Source of the DNA: Bacillota bacterium
Lineage (GTDB): Bacteria > Bacillota > Limnochordia > Darwinibacteriales > Darwinibacteriaceae
Direction of reading: 5' to 3'
Assembly: GCA_029776155.1 (NCBI GenBank)
Contig: JAKOTU010000058.1
Coordinates: forward strand, 1-56,796
Length of the DNA: 56,796 bases
Shown: positions 38,280 to 46,538 of the stretch, piece after piece
How the letters are laid out: each line of letters opens with the position of its first letter
Numbering within the stretch: position 1 is the stretch's first letter
The notes under the pieces: generated by a model
Seen by the model: only the letters and a program-made list of their open reading frames with translations
Databases searched by the model: none
Told to the model about the DNA's origin: nothing
Translations under genes and position numbers: made by a program

Positions 38280-38747
38280 ATGAAGCGCATTGGATTTACT
38301 GCTGAACAAACGAAAGAGGTAGCAGAGCATTTAGATCAGCATCTCGCTAATCTCCACATTCTCTACACCAAGCTCCACAACTATCATTGGAACGTGGAAG
38401 GTCCCGAGTTCTTTACCCTCCATGCGGAACTGGAGAAGCTGTACGATGCTGTGGCCGAGGAGATCGACGCAGTGGCAGAGCGCATGTTGATGATCGGCCA
38501 CCGTCCCACCGCTTCCCTGGCGGAGTACCTCCAGAAAGCTCAGCTCAAGGAAGCCCCAAGCGCGCCCATTAGGGGTAAGGCGGTTGTGGAAGAGCTCCTG
38601 GCCGATTATTCCACCCTCATCGCCGGCCTGCGCGCTGGCATTAAGGCGGCCCAGGAGATTGGCGACGAAGCCAGCGCCGATTTGATGATCGGCTCTTTGG
38701 CTGCCTACGAAAAGACCGTTTGGATGCTGCAAGCCTATCTCAAATAG
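38280..38747 (+). CDS. dps: Dps-family ferritin-like protein
   Basis: 155 residues of a Dps mini-ferritin. The inter-subunit ferroxidase ligands are present: H36 in LHNYHW, H48, D63 and E67. Dps forms a 12-subunit shell that uses peroxide to oxidise iron and protects DNA. GGGAGG lies eight bases before ATG 38280; GTG 38274 is too close. The promoter overlaps a palindromic operator, see 38187-38217, so control by iron or peroxide is likely. A terminator follows about 35 bases downstream. Confidence 0.93.
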   Translation: MKRIGFTAEQTKEVAEHLDQHLANLHILYTKLHNYHWNVEGPEFFTLHAELEKLYDAVAEEIDAVAERMLMIGHRPTASLAEYLQKAQLKEAPSAPIRGKAVVEELLADYSTLIAGLRAGIKAAQEIGDEASADLMIGSLAAYEKTVWMLQAYLK

Positions 38748-38781
38748 AGCCTACATCAAGTAGGCGGTCACCCTCACAAAC

Positions 38782-38809
38782 GCCCCAGGTCTCCGGCCTG
38801 GGGCTTTTT
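38782..38809. terminator. Terminator downstream of dps
   Basis: GCCCCAGG (38782-38789) pairs with CCTGGGGC (38797-38804), then TTTTT. The stem also lies just after the stop of the convergent amidase. Confidence 0.88.
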
Positions 38810-38817
38810 GTACTCCC

Positions 38818-39465
38818 TTAGAGCTCTAGTTGATCCCAATCAAACAGCTCGCCGGGATCCCATTTGCGCCCTGGGGCATACTGCGCGTGGGTGAGCACGT
38901 TTCCTGGTGGGATGCTGTAACGGTCCAGGAGGTGAGCCAAAAGCAGGTTGAGGGCCAGATACTGCTCCTCGGTGTAGCCCCGGTGTTCTGCCTTGATCAG
39001 TGCATTGGCCTTGGGGCCGATTACTTCCTCCATTTCAGCTGCGCTGCCAATACCCATAAGTTCAATGCCGATGGCATAGCGGTTCATATTAGCGGCTGCA
39101 GCAGGGTCCTGGGCCCAGGAGCCCGTGCCCGCGTGGCGGGCTGTACGGGTATCGGGCACAAACCGGAAAATCTGCCCCTGGCGGTCGATGAGGTAATGGG
39201 CTTCCACCTGGTAGTCCTGGAAAAGAGCGCGGATGCGCTGGAGCTGGAAGGGATCCCTTGGGTTAACTGCCCCATCGCTGATCGCGTGGAGCATTATGTA
39301 GCGGATATCCTTGGCTCCCCCGGGTCTGGGGGGCCTGATGATCAGCCCTCCAGGGGCTTCCTTGATCTCTAGTTCCGCCAAGTGCTGAGGCCTACCTGGA
39401 AGGCAGCCCGTGGTGAGGAATGCGACCAGCAGGAGGCCCAGGAACAGCAGTCGCGCCGAGGACAT
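38818..39465 (-). CDS. N-acetylmuramoyl-L-alanine amidase lipoprotein
   Basis: 215 residues: a signal peptide with lipobox TTGC (Cys21), then an Amidase_2 (PGRP-like) domain. Zinc ligands appear as H in YIMLHAIS and H in LTHAQYAPG, with the catalytic K/D in GRKWDPG. It would cleave the amide bond between muramic acid and stem peptide at the cell surface, for wall turnover. It converges on dps and is divergent from the macro-domain gene. Nothing nearby suggests a specific sporulation or germination role. Confidence 0.88.
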   Translation of the reverse strand: MSSARLLFLGLLLVAFLTTGCLPGRPQHLAELEIKEAPGGLIIRPPRPGGAKDIRYIMLHAISDGAVNPRDPFQLQRIRALFQDYQVEAHYLIDRQGQIFRFVPDTRTARHAGTGSWAQDPAAAANMNRYAIGIELMGIGSAAEMEEVIGPKANALIKAEHRGYTEEQYLALNLLLAHLLDRYSIPPGNVLTHAQYAPGRKWDPGELFDWDQLEL

Positions 39466-39586
39466 GGTGCACCACTCCTTTGCTCCCTTCTTTCGAGCTC
39501 CCTGTCCTGGTTCCCCCCTGGGAACTTTTGGGAGGTTCTGCAGGGGCCGGGGCGAATAACACCATTAAAAGGAAGGAGGAAGAGCC

Positions 39587-40561
39587 ATGCCCTTCAGCAT
39601 TGTCCTGCAGGACATTACCAAAATGCAGGTGGATGCCATTGTCAATGCCGCCAATCCCCAGCTGACCATGGGTGGAGGAGTGTCTGGCGCCATCTTCCGG
39701 GCCGCGGGGATTAGCGAGATGGAGCGGGCTTGCCGCAAGCTGGCCCCCATCAAGGTTGGGGAGGCGGTACTCACACCGGGGTTTGCCCTGCCCGCAAAGT
39801 TCGTGATCCATACCACGGGTCCCATCTACGAAGGCGGCAAGCGGGGAGAGGCCGAGCAGCTGCGGGCCTGCTACCTCAACAGCCTGCACCTGGCCGTGGA
39901 GCACAGCTGTGAGAGTATAGCCTTTCCCCTGATCTCGGCGGGGATCTATGGCTACCCGCGGCGGGAGGCGCTCAAGATTGCCACCGAGGCCATCCGCACT
40001 TTCCTCTCCGAGCATGATCTCGCGGTGTACCTGGCGGTCTTGGATAAGGAAGCGGTGCGGGTCGATGAAGAGCTGCTGGTGGACGTAGCCCGCCACCTGG
40101 CAGAACAGCGGGAGGAGCTCCACAGTGAGCTGGTGGAAGAGGCACGCTCCCAGTTCAGCCGGGTTTCGGCTCCCCCGCCTGTGGAGGAGATCCTCGATGA
40201 TTTGGAAGAGTCCTTCTCCGAAACCCTCTTCCGCTTGATCGATGCCAAGCAGAGGACCGATGTGGAGGTGTATAAGCGGGCGAACTTGGATCGGCGCCTC
40301 TTTTCTAAAATCCGCAGCAGGGATTACGTGCCCAGTAAGCGCACTGTATTGGCCTTGGCCTTGGCTTTGGAACTCACCTTGGAGGAAACTGAGGACCTGC
40401 TGCGCAAGGCCGGTTACGCCCTTTCCCCCAGCCAAGTGTTTGATGTGATCGTCCACTACTTCATCATCCATGGCAAGTATGACATCTTCGAGCTGAACGC
40501 AGTGCTCTTCACTTATGGACTGCCCCTCTTGGGGAGTGTGGGCCGAGAAGCAGTCGATTAG
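39587..40561 (+). CDS. Macro-domain protein with C-terminal helical/HTH-like domain
   Basis: 324 residues in two parts. The first (about 1-170) is a YmdB/MacroD-type macro domain: DAIVNAANPQLTMGGGVSGA and FPLISAGIYGYPRREA, which bind ADP-ribose. The second (about 215-324) is helical and reads YKRANLDRRLFSKIRS and LRKAGYALSPSQ, resembling an XRE-like helix-turn-helix found in some Bacillota proteins. It could sense or remove ADP-ribosyl groups and couple that to DNA or RNA binding; this is inference. ATG follows AAGGAGG. Its 3' end overlaps the convergent flavodoxin by four bases. Confidence 0.8.
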   Translation: MPFSIVLQDITKMQVDAIVNAANPQLTMGGGVSGAIFRAAGISEMERACRKLAPIKVGEAVLTPGFALPAKFVIHTTGPIYEGGKRGEAEQLRACYLNSLHLAVEHSCESIAFPLISAGIYGYPRREALKIATEAIRTFLSEHDLAVYLAVLDKEAVRVDEELLVDVARHLAEQREELHSELVEEARSQFSRVSAPPPVEEILDDLEESFSETLFRLIDAKQRTDVEVYKRANLDRRLFSKIRSRDYVPSKRTVLALALALELTLEETEDLLRKAGYALSPSQVFDVIVHYFIIHGKYDIFELNAVLFTYGLPLLGSVGREAVD

Positions 40562-41025
40562 CCCCGGGGCTGTTTACCTTCAACTCTGCTCCTTACTTCT
40601 TTAAAGAAGGCAGCGGCAGCGGCGGTGTCCTGGGCATTGGGGCGCCCTTTGGCGATGCCGCCGATGAGTTTCAGGGGCCCAAAGGTGCAGAAGCCTGGAC
40701 AGCCATACACTCCCAGCAGCATCCCGCCTTTGGAGCGGACAATCTGTTCCAAATTAGAAAGCTTAGGCCGCCAGGCTCCGTAGGTGTAGACCACAAAAAC
40801 AGGCTTGCCGCTGGGCAGGTTTCTTTCGGCACAGCGCAAGACATCTTCATGGAGCCTGGAGGCATAGGTGCCTGAAGCAAAGCCGATCAGTTCGTAGCCG
40901 GCCAGATCCACATCTAAGTTGGACGCAGCAGCCAGCAGCGTCACCTCTCCCTCCTGGGCCATGGCGTCCAGGAGCTTTTTGGTGTTCCCGTGGTGGCTGG
41001 AATGATAGACGATGGCTGTCTTCAT
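40558..41025 (-). CDS. Flavodoxin-family protein
   Basis: 155 residues with the FMN phosphate-binding loop YHSSHHGNT at the N-terminus and TYGAWRP near 80 as the isoalloxazine-stacking loop. It is an electron carrier or a flavodoxin-like oxidoreductase; YCPGFCTFGPLKL-type (CPGFCTFGP) cysteines near the C-terminus are an unusual addition of unknown role. ATG 41025 is preferred because GGAGGT precedes it by six bases. Expression shares no obvious operon, as the neighbours are on the other strand. Confidence 0.85.
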   Translation of the reverse strand: MKTAIVYHSSHHGNTKKLLDAMAQEGEVTLLAAASNLDVDLAGYELIGFASGTYASRLHEDVLRCAERNLPSGKPVFVVYTYGAWRPKLSNLEQIVRSKGGMLLGVYGCPGFCTFGPLKLIGGIAKGRPNAQDTAAAAAFFKEVRSRVEGKQPRG

Positions 41026-41208
41026 CACAGGACCTCCCCCTGGTGGAGTTTGTTGCTTCTCTCACATTATTCTACTAAGGGGAGAGCCTATGCACAAGGG
41101 AGGAGCTTAGGCCGCTGTGGTGCTTGAGTTGTCGCCTGTGCGGCGACCCGTAGTCCTGCTGCCCCTGGTATTCTAGGAACAAGAACACTAGAGAGCAGGG
41201 GTGAGCTG

Positions 41209-41853
41209 ATGGCCCTAACTGAGCTAGTTTTCATTTTGGACAAAAGCGGATCCATGGCGGGATTGGAGGATGACACCATCGGCGGCTACAATGCTCTCCT
41301 CGCCCAGCAGCGGGAGGTGGAGGGCACCTGCCTGGTGACCACGGTGCTTTTTGACCACGGCTGTGAAGTGCTCCACGATGGGGTAAACCTGAAAACGGTG
41401 CAGCCCCTGACCAGGCGAGAGTACCAGGTGGGCGGCAGTACCGCCCTCCTTGATGCCATGGGACGGACCATCCACCAGGTGGCAGCCAGGCAGAGAACAG
41501 CGGTGGAGAGCAGTGCCGCGCGGGTTATGGTGGTGATCATCACCGACGGGCAGGAGAACAGCAGTGTGGAGTTTTCTCCCCGCAGGGTGCAGTAGCTGGT
41601 GGCGGAGCAGCGGGAGCAGCATGGGTGGGAGTTTATCTTCTTGGGCGCGAATATGGATGCCATTGCGGCTGCGGCCCAGTGCGGAATAGGGGCGGAACGG
41701 GCCCAAAGGTTTCATGCCGATGGGCCTGGCCTGACCCTCAGTTTTGCAGCGCTGAACGAAACGGTGGCGGCCTACAGGGCCAGCGGCCAGGTGCACGGGC
41801 GCTGGAAAGAGAAAATCGCCGCCGACTATGTGGGGCGGCGGCCCAGGGGGTAA
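41209..41853 (+). pseudogene. von Willebrand A-domain protein with internal TAG codon
   Basis: The same frame runs from 41209 to 41853 and encodes 214 codons of a vWA protein, interrupted by TAG at 41593-41595 (codon 129). The MIDAS motif DKSGSM, the STALLD segment and IITDGQEN lie before it, and WEFIFLGANMDAIA follows it, as in an intact homologue. One base change (from CAG or GAG) would restore the frame. Recoding is unlikely because TAG is a normal stop elsewhere in this window. The domain would bind a metal and a protein partner. The terminator after it and the DUF134 gene flank its end. Confidence 0.8.
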
Positions 41854-41854
41854 G

Positions 41855-41884
41855 TAAAGATCCCAGGTTCGCCTGGGATCTTTA
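41855..41884. terminator. Bidirectional terminator between vWA and DUF134 genes
   Basis: TAAAGATCCCAGG (41855-41867) pairs perfectly with CCTGGGATCTTTA (41872-41884), loop TTCG. It overlaps the DUF134 stop. Confidence 0.85.
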
Positions 41885-42253
41885 CTCTAGGTGCCCTGTG
41901 TCGAGGTCCCGCCTCTGCCGGCGGCAGCGCCTGCAGCCAAAACCAGCCTGCTCAGGACGGTAAAACTCATAGTCGCCGCCCTCAATGCGCAAAAGGGCTC
42001 CTGCGTACAGGGCTTGAGCTACCTTGTGCCGGGCGGAGGCGTAAATGCGCTGGACTGTGGTGCGGGCCACGTCCATGCGCTGGGCCGCCTCCTCTTGGGT
42101 TAGGCCTTCCAAATCCAGCAGGCGGATGGTTTCATATTCATCTACGGTCATCACCACTTCGCCCTGGGGAGGGCCGTGTAAAGGTCCGAAGCTGCTGTAT
42201 GCCGGCAGGCAGCACACCCGGCGCCCTTTGCGAGGTCGCGGCACAAAGATCAC
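41882..42253 (-). CDS. DUF134 helix-turn-helix protein
   Basis: About 120 residues. PRPRKGRRVC at the N-terminus, the DEYETIRLLDLEGLTQEEAAQRM helix-turn-helix and a C-terminal CRRCRRQRR metal-like cluster are typical of DUF134 proteins, which lie beside small Fe-S or nitrogenase-accessory proteins. Two starts are possible: GTG 42253, overlapping the upstream stop as GTGA, or GTG 42244 with GGAGGAG eight bases ahead. It is the second gene of a pair with the DUF5320-like gene and shares its promoter. Target DNA is unknown. Confidence 0.8.
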   Translation of the reverse strand: MIFVPRPRKGRRVCCLPAYSSFGPLHGPPQGEVVMTVDEYETIRLLDLEGLTQEEAAQRMDVARTTVQRIYASARHKVAQALYAGALLRIEGGDYEFYRPEQAGFGCRRCRRQRRDLDTGHLE

Positions 42254-42501
42254 TCCTCCGTTGGGGACTGTAAGGCCTTGAGCTCATCGTCGAGCCGAGC
42301 AAGCTCCCGTTCCAGCCTCTTTTTGCGCTCCTGCAGGAGCTCTTCCCGGGAAAAGCCAGCCGACGACCAGGTGGGCCAGCCGCGGACAGCCCGGTGACGC
42401 CAAAAAGGACTGCAGCAGCCCCAATGGGCCCTTTGTGCCCACCCGCAGTGGACCCGCAGCGGCCCAGGACCCCAAGGCCCTGTTCCCATCATTCTAGGCA
42501 T
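42250..42501 (-). CDS. DUF5320-like small protein
   Basis: 83 residues starting MPRMMGTGPWGPGP, the N-terminal signature of DUF5320-type proteins, and ending in a coiled-coil-like charged helix (RKKRLERELARLDDELKAL). Function unknown; these small proteins lie near DUF134 and NifB/NifX-related genes in anaerobes. AAGGA lies five bases before ATG 42501. The gene is tightly coupled with DUF134 (stop TGA overlaps GTG). A strong promoter is at 42548-42576. Confidence 0.72.
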   Translation of the reverse strand: MPRMMGTGPWGPGPLRVHCGWAQRAHWGCCSPFWRHRAVRGWPTWSSAGFSREELLQERKKRLERELARLDDELKALQSPTEE

Positions 42502-42547
42502 ATTGGTCCTTTCCTCCTTTCTTTTGGGCATATGTTCATTTGCTTTT

Positions 42548-42576
42548 AGTATACGCGGGTTATGGGTATATGTCAA
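42548..42576 (-). promoter_or_regulatory. Sigma-A promoter of the DUF5320-DUF134 pair
   Basis: On the minus strand TTGACA (42576-42571), 17-base spacer, TATACT (42553-42548). This is near consensus. The transcript would begin about 40 bases before the ATG at 42501. Confidence 0.85.
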
Positions 42577-42698
42577 GAACTGTGTGGGGTACTTAGGTGC
42601 CGGCCTGGGTTTGGGCTGGAAATAACTTACTAATCAGGGCAGGAAATGAAACCCCTGTGCCGAAGGTTCATACACTAACCTTAAAGGGGGTTTCCATA

Positions 42699-43373
42699 TT
42701 GCCCAAGAAACTGGTCGGCTTGGCGTTGGTACTAGCGGTACTGTTCCTCACGGGCTGTGCCGGGGAGTTTATCACCGATTTGTACATCCAGGACATTTTG
42801 GACGTGGCCAGCGGCGAAGAGGAATACCTTTTAACCAGCGGCACCATCTACCTTGAATCACCTGGGGAGGAGTACAACACTCAACTCCAAACCATCTTGG
42901 AGGCGACGTTTAGGGACGTGAAGAACTTCCGGACGGGAAGCGGGGAGTACGGTTCTAAGCTGGTCGCGGATCTCAAGGTGCCGGTGCTGTTGTTTGACGA
43001 CACCTTTGTAGAACCCTGGCTGGAAGAGCCCCTGGCCATTGTGATCATGCCCTTAGACGAGGGCTATACCGCCTTTGGGTTCATGCTCAATGGGGAGAAG
43101 CTGGATGGCATCTTTGCCTCCTTCCTGCAGGATAGTTTTTACACCATCGGGGTGAAGGACTTCACCTTCTTTGTGAAACTGTACAACGATCACAGGGGAG
43201 TTGTCCCCGTCTCCTTCCAGGGCGTCTATGTGAACGGAGTGCCCTACCACTACGAAGAGCTGCTGGAGCTGGAGCGGCGCGACTCGGTGGAACTGAGACT
43301 GGGGGATGTGGCGCGGGACTATGCCTACGAAGAAGGATATGTTTTCGTGGGGGCGCTGGGTCCGGTGGAATAG
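42699..43373 (+). CDS. Uncharacterised lipoprotein
   Basis: 224 residues. TTG 42699 is chosen because AAAGGGGG lies eight bases upstream and it gives a proper signal peptide with lipobox FLTGC. The remainder has no motif I recognise; a duplicated IYLESPGEEY-like and VKLYNDH-like beta pattern suggests a small periplasm-facing fold. Longer frames reaching back to 42597 would spoil the signal peptide. A terminator follows, and it stands alone between divergent and unrelated genes. Confidence 0.7.
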   Translation: MPKKLVGLALVLAVLFLTGCAGEFITDLYIQDILDVASGEEEYLLTSGTIYLESPGEEYNTQLQTILEATFRDVKNFRTGSGEYGSKLVADLKVPVLLFDDTFVEPWLEEPLAIVIMPLDEGYTAFGFMLNGEKLDGIFASFLQDSFYTIGVKDFTFFVKLYNDHRGVVPVSFQGVYVNGVPYHYEELLELERRDSVELRLGDVARDYAYEEGYVFVGALGPVE

Positions 43374-43383
43374 GGATAGGCAG

Positions 43384-43409
43384 AGGCTGGGGGTCCCCCC
43401 AGCCTTTTC
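43384..43409 (+). terminator. Terminator downstream of lipoprotein gene
   Basis: AGGCTGGGGG (43384-43393) pairs with CCCCCAGCCT (43396-43405), then TTTT. Confidence 0.85.
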
Positions 43410-43505
43410 CTTTGCGCCTGAAGGGCGCCTGGGCGCAAGGGAGGATTGGGAGCTGGACTGGAGAATACTTGTGGGCATGAGCATTTTGCAGAGTGAGGAT
43501 AGCCC

Positions 43506-44900
43506 ATGAGCAAGAACAGCAGAAGCATCGCTTTGACTGAAGGCAGCATTTTCACAGCATTACTCAAGTTGGCTCTGCCCATCATCGCCACTTCCTTTGT
43601 GCAGATGGCTTATGGCCTCATCGACATGATCTGGGTGGGCAGATTGGGCAGCGGGGCAGTGGCCGCGGTGGGTACCTGCGGCTTTTTCACCTGGCTGGCC
43701 AATGCCTTGATCATCATCCCCCGCATCGGCGCAGAAGTGGGGGTGGCCCAATCCCTGGGGAGAAGGGATCGGGACGGGGTATCCGCAGCCATTCGCCACA
43801 GCATCCAGTTGATTGTGGTCCTCAGCAGTGTGTATGCTGGGACGCTGCTGCTTTTGCGGGGGCCTCTGCTTGGCTTTTACCGTCTAGGCCCCGAGATTCA
43901 AGGCCTGGCCAGCACCTACCTGGCCATTATCTGCCTGGGGATGGTCTTTTTCGCCACCAATCCCATCTTCACCGCCATTTTCAACGGGGCAGGGGATAGC
44001 CGCACGCCCTTTCGCATCAACGGGCTGGGACTGGTGACGAACATCATCCTGGATCCCATCTTGATCTTTGGTTTCGGCCCCATTCCCCGCCTGGGGGTGG
44101 CTGGCGCGGCGGTGGCCACGGTGCTCTCCCAACTTCTGGCCACCAGCGCGTTCATCTGGGAAGCCCGCCGCCGGCCAGAACTCTTTACGGGGATCAAGCT
44201 TTTCAGCAAGCCCGATTGGGGATATCTGCGGCGCATGATCACCATGGGGCTGCCCATGTCGCTGCAGAGCGCTCTGTTTACATTGATCTCCATGCTCATT
44301 GCCCGCATCATCTCCGCCTGGGGCCCCGTGGCCATCGCGGTGCAGCGGGTGGGTTCCCAGATCGAGTCCATTTCCTGGATGACCGCAGGGGGCTTTCAGT
44401 CGGCCATGAGCGCCTTTGCCGGCCAGAATTATGGGGCGCGCCAAGGTGAAAGGGTCTACCGCGGTTATTTTGTCGGCCTGGGCATTGTTTCCTGCATCGG
44501 TGTTGCAGCTACTGCCGCTCTCGTGTTTGCGGCCAGGCCTTTGATTGCCATCTTCCTCCACGAACCCGAGGCCCTGGCGGTGGGTGCGGCGTACTTACGC
44601 ATTATCGGCCTTTCCCAGCTGCCCCAGACGGTGGAAATCCTCACGGCAGGGGCCTTTATCGGGCTCGGCCGCACAACGCCCCCTTCTCTGGTGGGCATTT
44701 CCCTCAATGCCCTGCGCATCCCCGCGTCCTTGATCCTCTCCCGCACGGCCCTGGGTCTGGATGGGGTGTGGTGGACCATCAGCGTTTCCACAATGCTCAA
44801 GGGCCTCATTTTAAGCACTTGGTACCTGCGCTTTATGCGCACTAATGAAGAAATGGTGCATTTGCGTGCACAGAGTAAAGTTCAGGAGGGAACAGCGTGA
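43506..44900 (+). CDS. MATE-family multidrug/cation exporter
   Basis: 464 residues, twelve predicted membrane helices, with the MATE patterns KLALPIIATSFVQMAYGLIDM at the start and GLPMSLQSALFTLISMLIAR at the start of the second half. It would expel drugs or metabolites using a sodium or proton gradient. ATG follows GAGGATAGCCC. Its last four bases (GTGA) overlap the start of the gamma-glutamyltransferase gene, so the two are translationally coupled; export of a gamma-glutamyl compound or of a glutathione-like thiol is a plausible link but unproven. Confidence 0.92.
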   Translation: MSKNSRSIALTEGSIFTALLKLALPIIATSFVQMAYGLIDMIWVGRLGSGAVAAVGTCGFFTWLANALIIIPRIGAEVGVAQSLGRRDRDGVSAAIRHSIQLIVVLSSVYAGTLLLLRGPLLGFYRLGPEIQGLASTYLAIICLGMVFFATNPIFTAIFNGAGDSRTPFRINGLGLVTNIILDPILIFGFGPIPRLGVAGAAVATVLSQLLATSAFIWEARRRPELFTGIKLFSKPDWGYLRRMITMGLPMSLQSALFTLISMLIARIISAWGPVAIAVQRVGSQIESISWMTAGGFQSAMSAFAGQNYGARQGERVYRGYFVGLGIVSCIGVAATAALVFAARPLIAIFLHEPEALAVGAAYLRIIGLSQLPQTVEILTAGAFIGLGRTTPPSLVGISLNALRIPASLILSRTALGLDGVWWTISVSTMLKGLILSTWYLRFMRTNEEMVHLRAQSKVQEGTA

Positions 44901-46513
44901 GTTTGAACTTCAGCGGTCTGGAGGTGTCCTATCCCACCCACAGGTTTCCGGCCTTTGCCGGGAAGGGGATGGTGGCCACCTCCAATGCTTTGGCGGCCCA
45001 GGCGGGGCTGGACATGCTCAAAAAGGGAGGCAATGCGGTGGATGCGGCCCTGGCGGCCGCGGCCTGCTTAACGGTGTGCGAGCCCACCTCCAACGGCATT
45101 GGCGGCGATGCCTTTGCCCTGGTGGCCTTCCAGGGTAAGCTGTATGGACTTAATGCCAGCGGGCCGGCGCCTGGGGGCATCAACCTTGGAGATCTGGCGG
45201 GAAAAGGTTACACGGAGATCCCCAGGTACGGTTTTGTGCCGGTCACGGTGCCGGGGGCTCCCGCGGCTTGGGCGGCCCTCTCTGAGCGCTTTGGCAGGCT
45301 TCCGCTGACCGAAGTTTTCGGCCCAGCCGTTGACTATGCCGCCAACGGTTTTCCCGTTTCACCTGTGTTGAGCAGGCAGTGGAACAGGGCCTTTACCATC
45401 TACAGCCAGAACCTGCAGGGCGATGAATTTAAGTCCTGGTTTGACACCTTCGCTCCCCAGGGCCGGGCCCCCTGGCCTGGGGAAGTTGTGCGCCTGCCGG
45501 ATCACGCCCGCACCTTAGAGCTGATTGCGGAGACGAAAGCTGAAGCCTTTTACCGCGGTGAGCTGGCCGAGCGCATTGATGCCTTTGCCAGGCAGTATGG
45601 CGGGTATCTCCGGGCCGAAGATTTGGCTGCCTTTAGCCCCGAATGGGTGGAGCCCATAGGCACCCAGTTCGGTGAAGTGGAGGTGTGGGAAATCCCCCCC
45701 AACGGGCAGGGGATTGTGGCCCTGATGGCCTTGAACATCCTGCGGGGCTTTGCCTTTGAGCCAGGGGAAAAGCTCACGGCCCGCGCCTTCCACCTGCAGA
45801 TTGAAGCCTTGAAGCTGGCCTTTGCCGAGGCCCAAAGGCATGTGACCGATGCCAGGGCCATGCAGGTTTCCGTGGCCCATCTCCTTTCTGAGGAATGGGC
45901 CCGGGAAAAACGGAAACTGATCAGGGAGGATGCCCTGCTGCCGCCGCCTTCCCCTGAGGTCAAGGGTGGGACGGTGTATTTGTGCACCGCGGACAGCGAG
46001 GGTAATATGGTGTCCTTGATCCAGAGCAACTATATGGGCTTCGGTTCAGGTTTGGTGGTGCCCGGCACGGGCATAGCCCTGCACAACCGGGGGCACAACT
46101 TCTCCTTTGATCCCAACCACATCAATTGTCTTGCCCCGGGTAAACGGCCCTACCACACCATTATCCCAGGCTTCTTAACCCGAAACGGCGAGCCTCTAGG
46201 CCCCTTTGGGGTGATGGGCGGCTTTATGCAGCCCCAGGGCCATGTGCAGGTGGTGCTCAACCTGGTGTGCTTCGGGCACAACCCCCAAGCGGCCCTGGAT
46301 GCCCCCCGCTTCCAGTGGATCCGGGGCAACCAAGTGCATTTGGAGAACACGGTGCCCCCAGAGGTGGCCGCCAAGCTTGCCGAGTTGGGGCATGAGATTT
46401 CGGTTACGGAAGAGAACACTGGCTACGGCCGGGGACAGATCATTTTACGGGCCGGTGATGCGCTGGTGGGCGGCACGGAAAGCCGCGTGGACGGAACGGT
46501 AGCGGTGTGGTAG
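44897..46513 (+). CDS. Gamma-glutamyltransferase family protein
   Basis: 538 residues, the usual length of the GGT/cephalosporin-acylase precursor. The autocatalytic cleavage and nucleophile Thr359 lies in KGGTVYLCTADSEGN, and GIGGDAFALVA and GGFMQPQGHVQV are family hallmarks. It lacks an evident signal peptide, so it may act inside the cell, unlike many GGTs. It would transfer or hydrolyse gamma-glutamyl groups. GTG 44897 follows AGGAGG. The selenium operon begins 26 bases after its stop and could be cotranscribed. Confidence 0.92.
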   Translation: MSLNFSGLEVSYPTHRFPAFAGKGMVATSNALAAQAGLDMLKKGGNAVDAALAAAACLTVCEPTSNGIGGDAFALVAFQGKLYGLNASGPAPGGINLGDLAGKGYTEIPRYGFVPVTVPGAPAAWAALSERFGRLPLTEVFGPAVDYAANGFPVSPVLSRQWNRAFTIYSQNLQGDEFKSWFDTFAPQGRAPWPGEVVRLPDHARTLELIAETKAEAFYRGELAERIDAFARQYGGYLRAEDLAAFSPEWVEPIGTQFGEVEVWEIPPNGQGIVALMALNILRGFAFEPGEKLTARAFHLQIEALKLAFAEAQRHVTDARAMQVSVAHLLSEEWAREKRKLIREDALLPPPSPEVKGGTVYLCTADSEGNMVSLIQSNYMGFGSGLVVPGTGIALHNRGHNFSFDPNHINCLAPGKRPYHTIIPGFLTRNGEPLGPFGVMGGFMQPQGHVQVVLNLVCFGHNPQAALDAPRFQWIRGNQVHLENTVPPEVAAKLAELGHEISVTEENTGYGRGQIILRAGDALVGGTESRVDGTVAVW

Positions 46514-46538
46514 GATCAAAGGGGAAGGAGCATTCCTC

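Noticed and set aside
41590..41600. Pyrrolysine or other TAG recoding in the vWA gene
   Set aside because: TAG ends several intact genes in this window, for example the first gene, so recoding is much less likely than a mutation or error.
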